From NCBI GenBank assembly GCA_003153655.1, contig PMAK01000122.1, positions 1,356 through 8,733 on the forward strand: 7,378 nt of DNA, read 5' to 3'. Every line of letters begins with the position of its first letter. Position 1 is the stretch's first letter. Position numbers and translations under genes: made by a program. Below the pieces are notes generated by a model. The model saw only the letters and a list, made by a program, of their open reading frames with translations. It was not told the origin of the DNA and did not search any database. This document shows positions 6,306-7,378 of the stretch, one piece after another. Origin of the DNA: Phycisphaerales bacterium (lineage in GTDB: Bacteria > Planctomycetota > Phycisphaerae > Tepidisphaerales > Tepidisphaeraceae).

Positions 6306-6323
6306 CATCCCGCGCATCTGTTC
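6306..6323 (+). promoter_or_regulatory. Shared GC-rich box, copy B
   Basis: CATCCCGCGCATCTGTTC, with the core ATCCCGCGC at 6307-6315, 22 bases before ATG 6338. The 10-base core ATCCCGCGCA is identical to copy D before the AraC gene. The following TTCATCATGG (6321-6330) also resembles TTCATCATGTGG after copy A, so the leaders at 1698 and 6338 share two blocks in the same order. Confidence 0.45.
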
Positions 6324-6337
6324 ATCATGGAGAGAGA

Positions 6338-7378
6338 ATGAGAGGAACAGTTCGCGTCCTGATTGCGGCGGCAGTCCTGGCTATGGGGGCAAAGTGGACA
6401 AACGCTGCGGCCAATGAGGCCGCCGAAATCCGCCAGGTACAATTGATGCCTGATCTTCCCTCCCCCTGCATCATTCGAAATTGGAAACAAGTCGCGATCG
6501 GCCTCGACCAGTTGCTGTTTGACCCCACCGCTCCCGGTCAATACATGCCGCTGCTGCATTTGCTCAAAGATGATCACGGGAATATAGTTGCGTTCGGACT
6601 CCCCGATTATGTAGGAGACTTTCGGCAAACAGACGGAAGCGGCGCCGGAATCACCGGCATCGGCGCGGTCTGGGGCGCAACCCTGGTTGGAATCGACAAA
6701 TCACAAGGCACGCACGATTACGTGAAAATGCTGGCGGCTTACTTCGACCCTCGGCCCAACTACCAAATGGTCGGCAACGGAATGGGCCACTGCGATCCCG
6801 ACAAAACATTCTGGTATACGCTGTTTCCCAACATCATCTTTGCCAGCGTCGCGGAAAAATACCCGGCTGAAACCCAGATCGGCGAAATGGCGCATCAGTC
6901 AGCCCTCTCCTGGTTCAAGGCCGCCGCCGCTTTGGCCGATCCGGCGAAAAATGACGCCGCCAACTTCGATCACACCGGCTTCAATTTTGACACGATGAAG
7001 GGATACGACAACGGCCAATGGAAGGAACCCGACGCCGGCGCAGGCGTCGCCTGGCTCGAATACGCCGCGTTCAATCGCTGGCACGATCCATCATTTCTTC
7101 AAGCCGCTGATCGCTGCATGCGATATCTTCAGCAAAGACCGGCGGATCAGGATCCGTTTTACGAAATTCTCATGCCCTTCGGTGCGCTGACCGCTGTCCG
7201 CATGAACGCCGAACTGGGCCGCGACTATGACACCTCCAAAATGATCAACTGGTGTTTCGATCGAAGCGCTGCGCGCTCCGATTGGAAAGTGAACACCGAT
7301 CGTTGGGATGGCGTTGACACCGCCGGTCTCGTGGGCGGCACGGACGGCCCGCCCTGGCATCCAAGCGGAATCGGCGGG
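6338..7378 (+). CDS. Exported six-hairpin-type glycan enzyme candidate (5' part, runs off right edge)
   Basis: The frame is open for 347 codons from ATG 6338 to the window end. GGAG at 6329-6332 lies 5 bases before the start. A signal peptide is clear: MRGTVR, a hydrophobic run LIAAAVLAMGA (8-18), and a likely cleavage around TNAAA (21-25). The mature part starts with a linker to MPDLPSPCIIRNWKQVAIGLDQLLFD (37-62), then GQYMPLL (68-73), FGLPDYVGD (86-94), GAVWGATLVGID (109-120), NGMGHCDPDKTFWY (147-160) and KEPDAGAGVAWLEYAAF (229-245). The spaced Trp/Tyr-rich helices suggest an (alpha/alpha)6 toroid similar in type, but not in sequence, to the 752-residue protein. I recall related hypothetical proteins in Planctomycetes and Bacteroidetes, without a known activity. 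Being exported, it could make the first cut on an external glycan. Family and catalytic residues are unassigned. Confidence 0.85.
   Translation, partial: MRGTVRVLIAAAVLAMGAKWTNAAANEAAEIRQVQLMPDLPSPCIIRNWKQVAIGLDQLLFDPTAPGQYMPLLHLLKDDHGNIVAFGLPDYVGDFRQTDGSGAGITGIGAVWGATLVGIDKSQGTHDYVKMLAAYFDPRPNYQMVGNGMGHCDPDKTFWYTLFPNIIFASVAEKYPAETQIGEMAHQSALSWFKAAAALADPAKNDAANFDHTGFNFDTMKGYDNGQWKEPDAGAGVAWLEYAAFNRWHDPSFLQAADRCMRYLQQRPADQDPFYEILMPFGALTAVRMNAELGRDYDTSKMINWCFDRSAARSDWKVNTDRWDGVDTAGLVGGTDGPPWHPSGIGG

Larger units (their letters stand above)
5992..6337. other. Divergent control region between the DUF1861 gene and the exported-protein gene
   Basis: 346 bases without a convincing gene; the short frames here have no ribosome binding site or recognisable motif. 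The region holds two copies of the shared box (C at 6030-6049, B at 6306-6323), one candidate plus-strand promoter (6096-6123), a weak GGCCA...TGGCC hairpin (6142-6159) and a strong UUCG-capped hairpin (6258-6275). I see no good promoter for the minus-strand DUF1861 gene: a TAGTAT at 6063-6068 lacks a -35 partner. Confidence 0.6.

Noticed and set aside
6235..6417. Plus-strand open frame of 60 codons before and overlapping the exported gene.
   Set aside because: No ribosome binding site or motif. The overlapping frame from 6338 has a signal peptide and stays open to the window end.

Overview
The window looks like a bacterial chromosome segment of moderately high GC, most likely from the Planctomycetota or a related PVC-group lineage. 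This rests on the small membrane protein at 1023-1496, whose DDGKTWFAD, PPFD and PDG...P blocks match a conserved hypothetical family I associate with Planctomycetes, and on the Gly/Ala/Asn-rich secreted protein and orphan glycan enzymes. The taxonomy is inference; there is no rRNA or marker gene here.

Layout. 1-778 (minus): 5' part of an exported Gly/Ala/Asn-rich repeat protein that runs off the left edge. 779-1022: its leader and a candidate promoter. 1023-1496 (minus): small single-pass membrane protein with a TTG start set by a GGAGG ribosome binding site. 1698-3956 (plus): 752-residue cytoplasmic protein with a beta / alpha-helical-toroid / beta layout, probably a glycoside hydrolase or polysaccharide lyase of unassigned family. 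3967-4932 (minus, convergent, 10 bp away): AraC-family regulator with a cupin sensor domain. 4984-5991 (minus): DUF1861 five-bladed beta-propeller protein whose reading frame is cut by one in-frame TGA 27 codons before the natural C-terminus. 5992-6337: divergent control region. 6338-7378 (plus): 5' part of an exported alpha-helical glycan-enzyme-like protein that runs off the right edge.

From 1.6 kb onward the genes read as a small carbohydrate-use locus: an exported enzyme-like protein, two cytoplasmic enzyme-like proteins and a sugar-type regulator. The substrate cannot be named, and no transporter lies in the window. A GC-rich box (ATCCCGCGC or one base different) lies just upstream of all four of these genes, which suggests one regulon, possibly under the AraC protein. 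The two most checkable novelties are this box and the in-frame TGA in the DUF1861 gene. I found no mobile element, CRISPR array, tRNA or rRNA.
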